DNA of 64,000 bases from JABDCI01 sp964475835 (GTDB lineage Bacteria; Verrucomicrobiota; Verrucomicrobiia; JABWAM01). Below the pieces are notes generated by a model. It had not been told where the DNA came from and made no database searches. It worked only from the letters and a program-made list of their open reading frames with translations. The stretch lies in the NCBI GenBank assembly GCA_964475835.1, contig CAYYYL010000008.1, forward strand, positions 1 through 64,000, read 5' to 3'. Shown here piece after piece: positions 42,552 to 50,872 of the stretch (the first letter of the stretch is position 1; every line of letters starts with the position of its first letter). A program made the translations under genes and the position numbers.

Positions 42552-43678
42552 TTCGTACAGAGGTGTTCGATCAGTTGTTGATAAAGAATCTCCCACGCGA
42601 TGCCATTCTTGTTCAAGTTCCGGTTTTTTAAAACGTATTCAAACTGGGCCTCGGTGGTTTTTTGTCGAAGAACCGGATCGGCGATCAGCCCTTCAAGCTT
42701 CTCCGTCCAGGACTCCACGGTGTTTTTCGCGAGAACAGCCGGTTCGTCACTGTAGGGGTAGATGTCACTGGCTACTGTGGCGGTTTCCACCCCGGCGTAT
42801 TGATAGAACTTCACTGCGGACCGGCAGCGATTCCAGCGATTGTCCTTGATGGGACAGATGCCAATATCGAGATCCAGTCCGGCAAGATAAGCAGGAAACT
42901 CCTCATAGGAAGTCGCCGGGACCAGGGAACACTTGATGCCCTCGGCATTTTTGATGAAGGAGACGATGGCCCGGTGGTAACTGTCCTGAAGCTCCTCGGG
43001 CCGGATTGAATATTTGGCAACCATTTCCGCATCCTTCACAAACTCCAAAAAATCGGGAAAGAGTCCAAAAACGACGAACTCGAAAGGGTGCCGTTGTTGA
43101 AGAGTCCGAATCGCCGGCGCCACGAGTTCAAAATCGGGAAGATGCGTGATCCCGGCCGTCCATCCGACACGAAGCATTCTACTCGCCCGTGGACGGGGTT
43201 TGAATTTGTCGAAATCGATCATGTTTGGAAGAACAAAGATCCTTGAATGATGCTCGGATAGAGCCTTCTGGAGTTCCGTACCCGTCACAGTCAACACGTG
43301 GGCCATTTTGATGAGCTTGACGACGTAGTCCCAGTCCGGACATGACTTCAGATGGGGATTCGATTCGGGAACCTCGTTGTAGTAGTCGTCGAAATCGTAA
43401 ATCACCAGTTTTTGGGTCCGATTGCAATGGGCGACCATGTGCTCAAACGCTTCAAATCGTGGCGGAGTGACATCAATGTTGGAGATCAGAAAAATGTCGC
43501 ACGCGTCGATCATCTTTTCCGGAGTCATTCCCACAGGATCGGATTCGACCATTTCCTCTACTGAGAGAATGGTATGACCACGCTTTCGGAGAACGCTCAA
43601 AGGCTCGATTACTCGAACACTTTTCGAGGCGTCAGGGTCCTTCGGTCGGAAGCAGAGAATGCGGAGGGGCGCGGTCAT
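42548..43678 (-). CDS. glycosyltransferase, GT4-like
   Basis: A 376-residue protein with a GT-B fold pattern. The N-terminal half has LVIYDFDDYYNEVPE; the C-terminal half has LRVGWTAGITHLPDFELV and LDIGICPIKDNRWNRCRSAVKFYQYAG, a donor-binding pattern of group 1 enzymes that act on DUF-like acceptors in glycan clusters. Both ends overlap neighbours by four bases (43675-43678 and 42548-42551), so the three genes are translated together. Substrate unknown. Confidence 0.78.
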   Translation of the reverse strand: MTAPLRILCFRPKDPDASKSVRVIEPLSVLRKRGHTILSVEEMVESDPVGMTPEKMIDACDIFLISNIDVTPPRFEAFEHMVAHCNRTQKLVIYDFDDYYNEVPESNPHLKSCPDWDYVVKLIKMAHVLTVTGTELQKALSEHHSRIFVLPNMIDFDKFKPRPRASRMLRVGWTAGITHLPDFELVAPAIRTLQQRHPFEFVVFGLFPDFLEFVKDAEMVAKYSIRPEELQDSYHRAIVSFIKNAEGIKCSLVPATSYEEFPAYLAGLDLDIGICPIKDNRWNRCRSAVKFYQYAGVETATVASDIYPYSDEPAVLAKNTVESWTEKLEGLIADPVLRQKTTEAQFEYVLKNRNLNKNGIAWEILYQQLIEHLCTK

Positions 43679-44928
43679 GCCTTAATTGCCGAAACAGGCT
43701 GGGCGATTGTCTGAAACCGGTGTTTCCAGGTGTGTTCTGCCAGAAAACGACGTTGGGCGGCTTCCCCAATCTCTTTCCACGACGAACGGGCCTGGAGTGC
43801 GAGAGAGAGCTTCTCGGAAAAGTCACCGTCATTTTGATAAAACAGGATTTCGCGCCCGCCTTCGAAGGTCGCGGCAAGTTCCGGCTTGAAATCCGATAGT
43901 AACGGACGGCCGCTCGCCGCCGTTTCAAAAACTCGAAAGGGGATGCCTCCCGCCACGGACTGGGGATCGGTGGCTTGAAGATGCAGTCCTCCTATATGAT
44001 AGAGACAGCCGAGCTGGTGCAGAGCCACGTGATCTGTGTTGACGAAGTGGACACGATGGGCTGCATTCCCGAGTTCCTTTGAAAGTTCATCTGCCTGGGC
44101 GAATGTTTTTTCAGAATGTCCGCTGAGGATCGCGAGATCCGCCTGACGGACGGCAAGACGCAGAATTCGCAATCGCACCTCGCGTTTTCCATGGAGCCAT
44201 GCCAGCCGGTTGAGAAGCACGTTGTGGGCGATATCCTCACGAAAGTGATCCACGGCAAGGCGAAGCTTGGTATCGAGGCCCTCGTATGCCTCCTGGAGGG
44301 CGTCATAAGGCAGACGCGCATAGGGACCTGTTTGAATCAGCTGCGCCGTTCTCTCGATGAGAATCCGACAGAATACGGGGAGCGCGGAGGTTTCATGCTC
44401 GATGGAACTAAGACTTGGGATGTTTCCAATAAAAATGACCGCGTTTTCGAACCCCTTGAAATGCGAGGCCTCCTGCGGAAAAAAATCAATCTCATCGGCG
44501 GCCAGGTGAATGGGATGGGATGGGATTTGAAGCACCGACTGGAATTGGGCCCTCCAGAATCCATCCCAGACATAGGTGAGGGTGTGATGATCGTTGCAGA
44601 GACGTCGATGCTCGGAGGTGTGATGATGGATGGCGTAGGTGCGCTTGAAGTCATCGAACCAGAGGGACGCCTTGGGAATGGACCGAAAGCGTTCGTCCAG
44701 CAACGCCTGTGCCGATGGAAGAACCCAGTCCATGGTCCAGACAATGAGATCGGGCTGACTCTCCTCAATATCACCAGCCAGATCCTCCGGGTCGCGCATG
44801 GAGCCGGCGGCATCGCGCAACCATGTGACCTTGGGCGTCCAACCGTTACGGACCGCCCCGAGGCGAAATCCCCGGGTGACGTGACGTTCGGTATGATACG
44901 CATCCTCGATGAAAAGAACCGTACCCAT
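43675..44928 (-). CDS. CgeB-like glycosyltransferase, paralogue 3
   Basis: A 417-residue CgeB-like enzyme, closest in motif content to paralogue 1: YVWDGFWRAQF, HPIHLAADEIDFF, VIFIGNIPS, WLHGKREVRLRILRLA and LQATDPQSVAGGIPFRVFE. The start follows a 98-bp gap downstream of fliS that holds only a weak GGGACGGG/CCCGAA-type imperfect hairpin. It begins the operon with the two GT4-like genes. Confidence 0.82.
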   Translation of the reverse strand: MGTVLFIEDAYHTERHVTRGFRLGAVRNGWTPKVTWLRDAAGSMRDPEDLAGDIEESQPDLIVWTMDWVLPSAQALLDERFRSIPKASLWFDDFKRTYAIHHHTSEHRRLCNDHHTLTYVWDGFWRAQFQSVLQIPSHPIHLAADEIDFFPQEASHFKGFENAVIFIGNIPSLSSIEHETSALPVFCRILIERTAQLIQTGPYARLPYDALQEAYEGLDTKLRLAVDHFREDIAHNVLLNRLAWLHGKREVRLRILRLAVRQADLAILSGHSEKTFAQADELSKELGNAAHRVHFVNTDHVALHQLGCLYHIGGLHLQATDPQSVAGGIPFRVFETAASGRPLLSDFKPELAATFEGGREILFYQNDGDFSEKLSLALQARSSWKEIGEAAQRRFLAEHTWKHRFQTIAQPVSAIKA

Positions 44929-45026
44929 GTGGCGGGAGATTAGTCACTCAAAGGACAAATCGCAAACTATTCGAGGGACGGGAAGACTGCATCCCGAATT
45001 TGAACCATCACCTTTTCGGCAAACTA

Positions 45027-45497
45027 TCAGGCTGCGGCGGCTTCCTTGACGGCGAGCTGCTGCGCGGAGGAGACCGTACCTGAGGTCGTTTCCGCTCCGG
45101 GGGAACCCTGGACGGAGATTTCCTTCCAAGCATCCCTTAATTCACACACCATGTGAATGATGCGCATGATCACGGCAGGATCCTTCGCGCTATTCACCTG
45201 ACGAAGGGTGGTGTTGAAAAAATCGTAGAGTTTATCCAGTTGCTTGGCGATGTCCTTCCCCTTTTCCATATCAAGACATGCCTGGAGTTCCGTGACAATG
45301 TTCTGCGCACGAATCAGATTATTGTTGATGGTTTCGAAACGGACCTGGGGATCCGACTCGGCGAATCCATCATGCGCCGCACTCAAAAATCGAATGATTC
45401 CATCATACATCAACGTGATCAACTGAACCGGAGAAGCCGAAAGGATTTGACTTGCGAGATAGGGACTGGCCGGGGCGGTATGATTCGTTGTATTCAT
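45027..45497 (-). CDS. fliS: flagellin export chaperone FliS
   Basis: Binds the C-terminus of flagellin and delivers it to the export gate. The start at 45497 gives MNTTNHTAPASPYLASQIL; the YLASQILSASPVQLITLMYDGIIRFL block is diagnostic, cut here to YLASQILSASPVQLITLMYD. Helices with LIRAQNIVTELQACLD and LDKLYDFFNTTLRQV follow. The 156-residue form has an Ala-rich C-terminal tail of about 25 residues. It lies downstream of fliD and the gene of unknown function, the usual fliD-fliS order. Confidence 0.92.
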   Translation of the reverse strand: MNTTNHTAPASPYLASQILSASPVQLITLMYDGIIRFLSAAHDGFAESDPQVRFETINNNLIRAQNIVTELQACLDMEKGKDIAKQLDKLYDFFNTTLRQVNSAKDPAVIMRIIHMVCELRDAWKEISVQGSPGAETTSGTVSSAQQLAVKEAAAA

Positions 45498-45517
45498 GGG
45501 TATGAGATGGACTCCGA

Positions 45518-46156
45518 TCAAGCCCGGGCGCAGGCAACCACCGATTCACCAAGCATTTGGGACAGGCCTTCATGCTTTTTCAACCAGGGCAGGATACGTA
45601 ACTCAAGCGTATCGGAAAACTGAACGATATCCTGGGTTTCCAGGGCGCGGCGGGATGTATCCACAGCATCCTTGATCTCCTGAATGGAGTTGGTGAGGAC
45701 TTCCTCATCCAGACTGGTGGCCAGGGATGGCGAGAGAGGGGCCATCTGAAAGAATTTGGGAATGAAGCCGATGATTGATTTCAGGCTCTCAAGCACATTT
45801 CTCCACTTCTCAAAAGTCTCCTGAGGCATCTGAACAAGACAATCGGTGGAGAGAACCGCCACTTCACGGGCCAGATTGCGCGCGCTGGTGGTTTGTTGGT
45901 CTAGCGCTGCCTGGAGCAACTCCTCCAAGAGGCAGGAGCTCACCTCGATACGACGGGCTTGACGGAGCTGGTACAGGGGAGGAGGGGTGGCGCAATTGAC
46001 TTCGACCCCGTCCACATGCACCGCACGGATCGCACGTCCATCATGATGGAGTGAGGCCGAGCAATGGCGGCAAAATTCCTCAAAACTGTCGAGCGCCGCG
46101 GGCTGGCTGATCGCGAGAGGTTTTCCGTCAATGAAAATATCGGTGGTCGAGTTCAT
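45518..46156 (-). CDS. uncharacterised protein between fliD and fliS
   Basis: A 212-residue protein (start at 46156; upstream frame is noise). The N-terminal 50 residues look beta-rich (TDIFIDGKPLAI, AIRAVHVDGVEV), followed by long helices (LLEELLQAALDQQTTSARNL, TFEKWRNVLESLKSIIGF, SIQEIKDAVDTSRRALETQD). The helical half is reminiscent of FliT/FliS-type chaperones, but I recognise no family. Position between the filament cap and the flagellin chaperone makes a secretion or cap-related role likely; that is inference. Confidence 0.72.
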   Translation of the reverse strand: MNSTTDIFIDGKPLAISQPAALDSFEEFCRHCSASLHHDGRAIRAVHVDGVEVNCATPPPLYQLRQARRIEVSSCLLEELLQAALDQQTTSARNLAREVAVLSTDCLVQMPQETFEKWRNVLESLKSIIGFIPKFFQMAPLSPSLATSLDEEVLTNSIQEIKDAVDTSRRALETQDIVQFSDTLELRILPWLKKHEGLSQMLGESVVACARA

Positions 46157-46190
46157 AGATATTCTTTCTATCGGCAAATTTAACTTTGGA

Positions 46191-47918
46191 TTAACGGCCA
46201 CTGGAGGTTTGTTTGAGAAAATTGAGAATATTTTGATTCCGCGCCGAATATTGCTCCATGGCCGCAAAAGAAGCGACCAGTCGATCCTCCTCCTTTTTGA
46301 TCTGATCCTCGAGATTCGCGATCTTGTCGTCGATCCGACTGCTTTCGATTTCATCGTTGGCGATACGAGTCGGAAACGCTCCCACGGCACTGTCGAGCTG
46401 GGTATCAAGAAATGAATCAAGTTGGTTCATGATGCCAGTTGTGGAATCGGTAAATACGGAGATGACATCACTCAGGTTGGTGGCCAGCGCGGAGGTCAGT
46501 TTGGCCGGGTCTGTAAATTCAAGAAGGTTGTCGCTTCCATTGGCCGTGACCCCCAGGTCCTCGAGCATCCGGTAAGTTCCCGTTCCAGGGGCTGCCATAA
46601 CAAGTTTGCGGATTTCGTTGGGGAGGGATGTCACCAGGGAATCGTTGGAGAGGATGTATTGGGAATCGAGAGGGTTGGCATCCTCGGGTGGTGTCGCGGT
46701 GTAGCTGGAAATGATGTTTTGGAGGGAATTGTATTGGCTAACAAAATCACTGAGTTCAGATTGAATCCTTGCGGTATCCGTACCCACGGTCAGGGTGAAG
46801 GTGCCTGTCTTCACGGCAGAGATCGTCAGTCCTGCGATCCCGCTTTCTGTTTCACTCAAGGTGAGATCGGCGCTCTTTCGGGAAACGCCCCCGTTGATGG
46901 TGAAGGTCGTGTCGTTGCCCGCCGTTACCTGGGAGGTTGTATTGGTGAGCTTCATCGAGCTGGCGAAATTGCTAGTGCCATCCGCAACGGCGATTCCGGT
47001 GCTGCCGGTCACCTTCGAGGTCAGGACCATGCGATCTTCGATGCTATCATACGACGCGTATACATTCGCGCTGGATGCCGTGATGCGGTCGAGCACGTTC
47101 TGCATCGTGTCCACCGTGGTGTCGATCGAGATCGAGACTCCGTTGACGGTGATCGTGCCGCTTGTCAGGGAGGAATAAGCTCCAATTCGGCTGGAGGCGT
47201 CTCCAATGACCGCTGTGGTATCAATATTCCCCACCGAGGTCAAACTGGTGACGGCATTGGTTCCGTTTGTATAGAGACGGGAACGCACCAGGAAATTGCT
47301 GGTGTCGGCGCTGCCCCCCAGTACGAGCGTACCCGATGCAGCCGTGAGCGAGATGGTGTCCGTGGCAGCGTTGTAGGTGCCGGTCACATTTCCACCCGTG
47401 GCGGTGTTGATCTTGGTGAGCGTCGAGGTCAGGGTGTCCGTCGAGTCAATCGTGACGCTCGCGCCATTGACGGTGAATGTACCAAGCGTGAGGGAGCTGC
47501 CATAACTGGTATTGGCGGTCAAAAGATCACCCGCGGTAATGGTATTTGAAATTTTTTGGGCCGCGGGTCCAAGAGAGGTTCCGCTTTTCAAGGTTCCTGC
47601 TGAGGCAAGCGAGGATATGACCACCGTGTAAGTGCTCTTTGCCGCACTCGATGTCGCTGTTGCCGTGGCCACCGTGGTATCGGAACTGGTTGCGATATTC
47701 GAAGCAAAGAAAGCGGGATCCTTCAGATTCGAAATGTTGTTCTGCAACGAGGTAAGGGAGGACTTGATGGCCGAAACCGCATCGTCCTTGGCGGTCAATT
47801 TCGACTTATCAGCTTTCAGACGCGTGATGGGAATTCGCTCGACGTCCAGAATTCTCTGAATCAACGTTTCGGTATCGATCCCGGATGCGAGTCCTGTAAG
47901 TCGAATTTCGCCGGCCAT
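46191..47918 (-). CDS. fliD: flagellar hook-associated protein 2 (filament cap)
   Basis: Caps the filament and promotes flagellin assembly. The 575-residue protein starts EIRLTGLASGIDTETLIQRI, the standard FliD_N opening (GxxSGID), and ends in the FliD_C coiled-coil (IANDEIESSRIDDKIANLED). Repeated Thr/Ser- and Val-rich domains in the middle (TITVNGVSISIDTTVDT repeats) expand the D2-D3 part. Preceded by a sigma-28 promoter at 47976-48002. Followed by the unknown gene and fliS. Confidence 0.95.
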   Translation of the reverse strand: MAGEIRLTGLASGIDTETLIQRILDVERIPITRLKADKSKLTAKDDAVSAIKSSLTSLQNNISNLKDPAFFASNIATSSDTTVATATATSSAAKSTYTVVISSLASAGTLKSGTSLGPAAQKISNTITAGDLLTANTSYGSSLTLGTFTVNGASVTIDSTDTLTSTLTKINTATGGNVTGTYNAATDTISLTAASGTLVLGGSADTSNFLVRSRLYTNGTNAVTSLTSVGNIDTTAVIGDASSRIGAYSSLTSGTITVNGVSISIDTTVDTMQNVLDRITASSANVYASYDSIEDRMVLTSKVTGSTGIAVADGTSNFASSMKLTNTTSQVTAGNDTTFTINGGVSRKSADLTLSETESGIAGLTISAVKTGTFTLTVGTDTARIQSELSDFVSQYNSLQNIISSYTATPPEDANPLDSQYILSNDSLVTSLPNEIRKLVMAAPGTGTYRMLEDLGVTANGSDNLLEFTDPAKLTSALATNLSDVISVFTDSTTGIMNQLDSFLDTQLDSAVGAFPTRIANDEIESSRIDDKIANLEDQIKKEEDRLVASFAAMEQYSARNQNILNFLKQTSSGR

Positions 47919-47975
47919 ATGGATGAATCGATTGAGTCGTTGGGGAGGTTCGGAAAGGATGATGCCTCATCTACG

Positions 47976-48002
47976 TTATCGGCAAAAAATCGTTCGACTT
48001 TA
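47976..48002 (-). promoter_or_regulatory. sigma-28 (FliA) promoter of fliD
   Basis: Read on the minus strand: TAAA (48002-47999), 15 bp, GCCGATAA (47983-47976). This is the full sigma-28 consensus with the ideal spacer, 58 bp upstream of the fliD ATG. The sigma factor FliA is encoded at 61345-62217. It places fliD in the late class. Confidence 0.88.
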
Positions 48003-48082
48003 ACCACAATTCTCAAAATGGTGACACTCCCCCCTTGCTTTCCTCCTTGCGATCTTTCCCTTACCACCCCTATGAATGAATC

Positions 48083-49342
48083 GTGCGCTGGGCCCTCCTT
48101 GATGCCAACTCCTCCCGGGAAGACTTTACCCTTCGTCAGATCCGCCTCTCCCTCCAACGATCCGGACATGAGGCGGGCGTCCTCCATGTTACCGATACAA
48201 ATGGGCTAAAATGTCACACTGAATTGGATGTCATTTTGTCATCCTGGAAGCCTGATCGTATTGTTTGGTGTTCGATTACAGGGATGCCCTACCTTGACCT
48301 TTGGTCGAAGGAAGGATTTCGCAAAATCCCCAAAGTGGTTCTTTGGTTTGATGAGCCCGTGACGCCGGTGGAAAGGTATGGTCTGGATGGAGATCTTCGA
48401 GGTCTTGCATCACGTAGCGATTATCACTTTGGGATTTGGGATGGGTACTGGCGTGACGTTGCCCAAAAACGCTGGGGTTTGAAATCGAACGAAATCCATC
48501 TTTCCGCAGACGAGTTGGAATACACCCCATCGGGAGATGGTAGCCTGGAGAAGGATGTGTTGTTTGTGGGAATGCTTCACTCCCAAGCCTCCATTTCCGA
48601 ACGAATGGGACAGCTTCCCCGGGGCATGAGTTCCGTGGGCGCGTTGGTTCAACGACAAATGACCGCCGCCTGTGAGGATCCAGAGTGGAAGCCTATTCCC
48701 TCCTGGGACATCGTCTGGGAACATGCGACTCAGGAACTGAGCCCCAAGGAACGGATTTTGTTTCAAACAGAATTAAAGCACGACCCTGAAGCTGCCTGGC
48801 GGTTGCGCTGGAGCACGTGGGCCCTTGCAAAAAACGCCGTGCGCATCCGCATGCTTCGCAAAGCGCTCGAAATCACCCCCCTTCACATCTTCTGTGAACA
48901 AAAACAATTGGGACATGCCACGGAATCCGAATGGCGAAAACTCCTGGGAGAATCGGAATCCAGATTGAACATCGTCGACAGTTCGGGTTTGAGCGCCGAG
49001 GACCTCGCGAAACTGCACCAGCGGGGGAGTCTTCATCTCCAGGCAACGGATCCGCAATCCGTCCGTGGGGGGATCCCCTATCGGGTCTTTCAAGCCGCGG
49101 CGTGTGCCCGGCCTCTTCTCACCGACTTGAAACCGGAACTTGAAAAGTGCTTTGAAACGGACAGGGAAATCCTTGGATTTCGCACTGCTGACGACTTCGC
49201 CGTATCCCTGACCCGCCTGCTCGAAAATCGGACCTCGCTCGGGGAAATCGGACGAGCCGCCCGCGCGCGCTTCGAACACGAACATTTGTGGCGGCATCGG
49301 ATCGAGACCATCGAATCCTGGATCGCTTCGCAAACCCATTGA
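48083..49342 (+). CDS. CgeB-like glycosyltransferase, paralogue 4
   Basis: A 419-residue paralogue located between fliD and fliC in the opposite orientation. Shared motifs: GIWDGYWRDVAQ, NEIHLSADELEY, LFVGMLHSQ, WALAKNAVRIRMLRKA and LQATDPQSVRGGIPYRVFQ. Start is a GTG at 48083 (MRWALLDANSS) without an obvious ribosome site, so the exact start is uncertain. In the divergent gap with fliD there is a sigma-28 promoter only on the fliD side. Converges on fliC. Confidence 0.8.
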   Translation: MRWALLDANSSREDFTLRQIRLSLQRSGHEAGVLHVTDTNGLKCHTELDVILSSWKPDRIVWCSITGMPYLDLWSKEGFRKIPKVVLWFDEPVTPVERYGLDGDLRGLASRSDYHFGIWDGYWRDVAQKRWGLKSNEIHLSADELEYTPSGDGSLEKDVLFVGMLHSQASISERMGQLPRGMSSVGALVQRQMTAACEDPEWKPIPSWDIVWEHATQELSPKERILFQTELKHDPEAAWRLRWSTWALAKNAVRIRMLRKALEITPLHIFCEQKQLGHATESEWRKLLGESESRLNIVDSSGLSAEDLAKLHQRGSLHLQATDPQSVRGGIPYRVFQAAACARPLLTDLKPELEKCFETDREILGFRTADDFAVSLTRLLENRTSLGEIGRAARARFEHEHLWRHRIETIESWIASQTH

Positions 49343-49368
49343 GAGAGCGGGAACCCCTCCAAAAGCAA

Positions 49369-49397
49369 TGCGCCGGACAGGGTCTCTGTCCGGCGCA
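49369..49397 (-). terminator. rho-independent terminator of fliC
   Basis: A 12-bp perfect stem, TGCGCCGGACAG at 49369-49380 and its complement at 49386-49397, with a 5-base loop. On the minus strand it is followed by TTGCTTTTGG. It sits about 31 bp after the flagellin stop codon, and 27 bp after the convergent glycosyltransferase stop. Confidence 0.8.
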
Positions 49398-49427
49398 AGG
49401 ATGGGATGTTACTTCTGACCTTTTCGC

Positions 49428-50246
49428 TTATCGCAGGAGAGCCAGAACGCTTTGCGTCTGGGAGTTCGCCTGGGCAAGCATGGCGGTCGCTGACTGGGTC
49501 AGGATGTTGTATTTCGCCAACTGTGTGCTTTCGTCAGCGAAGTCCAGGTCTTTGATACGCGAATTTGCGGCATCCGTGTTGATTTTCTCCGCCGAGAGGT
49601 TGGAGACATAGAACGAGAGCGCCGAAATGTCGGCGTTCACGGTCGCACGGCTGCTGGCAATGTTCGACAACGCCGAGGTCAACGCACTCAACGCGCTCGT
49701 CGCACCGCTGGCGGTGGAGACGTTCACGCTGGTGGCGGTAACCGCCGACACGTTGTTCAACGCGTTCGCGAGAGTGAGCGAGTAGATGTTTGTGGCATCA
49801 TGGCTCACGGTCGCGCTGATCGTCTGGGACGTATCAAACACGCGAGTACCATTGAACTTGGCGTTCGTGATCTGGTTGGTGATGTTGCTCTGCAGCTGGG
49901 CGAACTCAGTGTTGTAGTTCGCACGATCAGACGCGGAGAACGCACCGTTGGTGGCACGAGTGGCCAGTTCGCTCATACGAGTGACTTCATCCTGAACTGT
50001 CTTCAGGAAGCTGTCGGACGTCTGGGCAAACGAGATGAGGTTCTGCACGCCTTCCGTTGCTGCGGCAAGACGACGGCTCTGAGCGTCGAGCTTACCACTC
50101 ACGGCTACACCTGCAGCGTCATCGGCAGCGTCTACAATCTTGCTGCCTGAGGACAAGCGTTTGATGGACTTGGTTAATCCCGCATCCGCCGTACTGAGAA
50201 AGTACGTTGCGTTGAGGGCCGATGCATTTGTTCCGATTACTGGCAT
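49428..50246 (-). CDS. fliC: flagellin
   Basis: A 272-residue filament subunit. Conserved N-terminal D0/D1 (MPVIGTNASALNATYFLSTA, LTKSIKRLSSGSKIVDAADD, followed by DAAGVAVSGKL) and C-terminal D0/D1 (ISALSFYVSNLSAEKINTDA, ending STQLAKYNILTQSATAMLAQ). The short middle (about 130-190) is rich in Ser/Thr, the usual O-glycosylation zone, which fits the adjacent glycosyltransferase set. It has its own sigma-28 promoter and a structured leader with CsrA-type sites, and a strong terminator, so it is a single-gene transcript. It is the only flagellin in the window. Confidence 0.95.
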   Translation of the reverse strand: MPVIGTNASALNATYFLSTADAGLTKSIKRLSSGSKIVDAADDAAGVAVSGKLDAQSRRLAAATEGVQNLISFAQTSDSFLKTVQDEVTRMSELATRATNGAFSASDRANYNTEFAQLQSNITNQITNAKFNGTRVFDTSQTISATVSHDATNIYSLTLANALNNVSAVTATSVNVSTASGATSALSALTSALSNIASSRATVNADISALSFYVSNLSAEKINTDAANSRIKDLDFADESTQLAKYNILTQSATAMLAQANSQTQSVLALLR

Positions 50247-50248
50247 AG

Positions 50249-50302
50249 GGAACTCCTTCCTTAGAGTTTGTTTTTGGGTTGTCTGATCACTTCCATGTGA
50301 TC
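50249..50302 (-). promoter_or_regulatory. fliC leader with two CsrA-type binding sites
   Basis: On the minus strand a 6-bp stem GATCAC/GTGATC (50302-50285) presents the loop ATGGAA, which contains the ANGGA core of CsrA sites. Further down, GGAAGGAGTTCC (50260-50249) pairs GGAA with TTCC around the Shine-Dalgarno GGAG, six bases before the ATG, and gives two more GGA motifs. One upstream hairpin site and one at the ribosome site is the layout of known CsrA-repressed flagellin leaders such as Bacillus hag. csrA and fliW lie just upstream. Confidence 0.72.
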
Positions 50303-50338
50303 CACCGGATTAGAGGCTCCGATTCACCTGTAGTCATT

Positions 50339-50365
50339 CCATCGGCCCGACGGCCATTGACTTTA
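50339..50365 (-). promoter_or_regulatory. sigma-28 (FliA) promoter of fliC
   Basis: On the minus strand: TAAA (50365-50362), a 15-bp spacer and GCCGATGG (50346-50339), six of eight consensus bases in the -10 element and the full -35. The start of transcription would be near 50332, giving an 86-base leader that includes the hairpin at 50285-50302. It lies between csrA and fliC, so fliC is transcribed on its own. Confidence 0.82.
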
Positions 50366-50414
50366 GACAAAAACAACACCGACAGCCGTCCCCTTCAAAC
50401 CCGGAAAAATCCAC

Positions 50415-50639
50415 CTACTCCCCGGTCGAAATCCTCGGAAGAGACACCGATTTCTTGTCCGTGGCAGCCTCCTGGTTCGCCGAACGGATCCGATCGTAGA
50501 CTTCCTTGCGGTGAATTCGGACATCCCTGGGGGCATTGAAACCAAGACGCACCTGGCCACCCTCAATCGACACAAGAACCACTTCGATCGTGTCATTGAC
50601 GACAACGACTTCCCCTTCCTTTCTGGTGACGATCAGCAT
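50415..50639 (-). CDS. csrA: carbon storage regulator CsrA
   Basis: A 74-residue RNA-binding protein. It begins MLIVTRKEGEVVVVNDTIEV and carries VRLGFNAPRDVRIHRKEVY, the characteristic CsrA core with the RNA-binding strand LxVxR. GGAGG ten bases before the ATG acts as ribosome site. The tail of about 18 residues is longer than in E. coli CsrA (61). Adjacent to fliW and directly upstream of fliC, the standard FliW-CsrA-flagellin arrangement. Confidence 0.95.
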   Translation of the reverse strand: MLIVTRKEGEVVVVNDTIEVVLVSIEGGQVRLGFNAPRDVRIHRKEVYDRIRSANQEAATDKKSVSLPRISTGE

Positions 50640-50872
50640 CCCCCACTCTACCTCCCCGGATGGGTATCAGATCAATCAGAAAAGAACAGGTTATCGAATC
50701 AGAAAATCAAGAAGAGCCCGGAGAATCCCCCGGAAGTGAAACGTAAAATGATTCGGATGCTTCACTGCAGCGATGACGTGAACCCGGATTTGATGCCTGC
50801 GTGTCATGGAAAACCACCCTTCACCCTTTCCATCGGCAGAATCCGAAAAAAAATAACCTCAAAATGAAGGTT

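Noticed and set aside
46422..47549. Long open frame on the plus strand opposite fliD
   Set aside because: fliD is certain, and the antisense product has no recognisable domain and a Gly/Arg/His-rich composition.
50830..50837. GCCGATGG element upstream of csrA (minus strand)
   Set aside because: The -35 position reads TTAT; two of four bases. Too weak to call a promoter.
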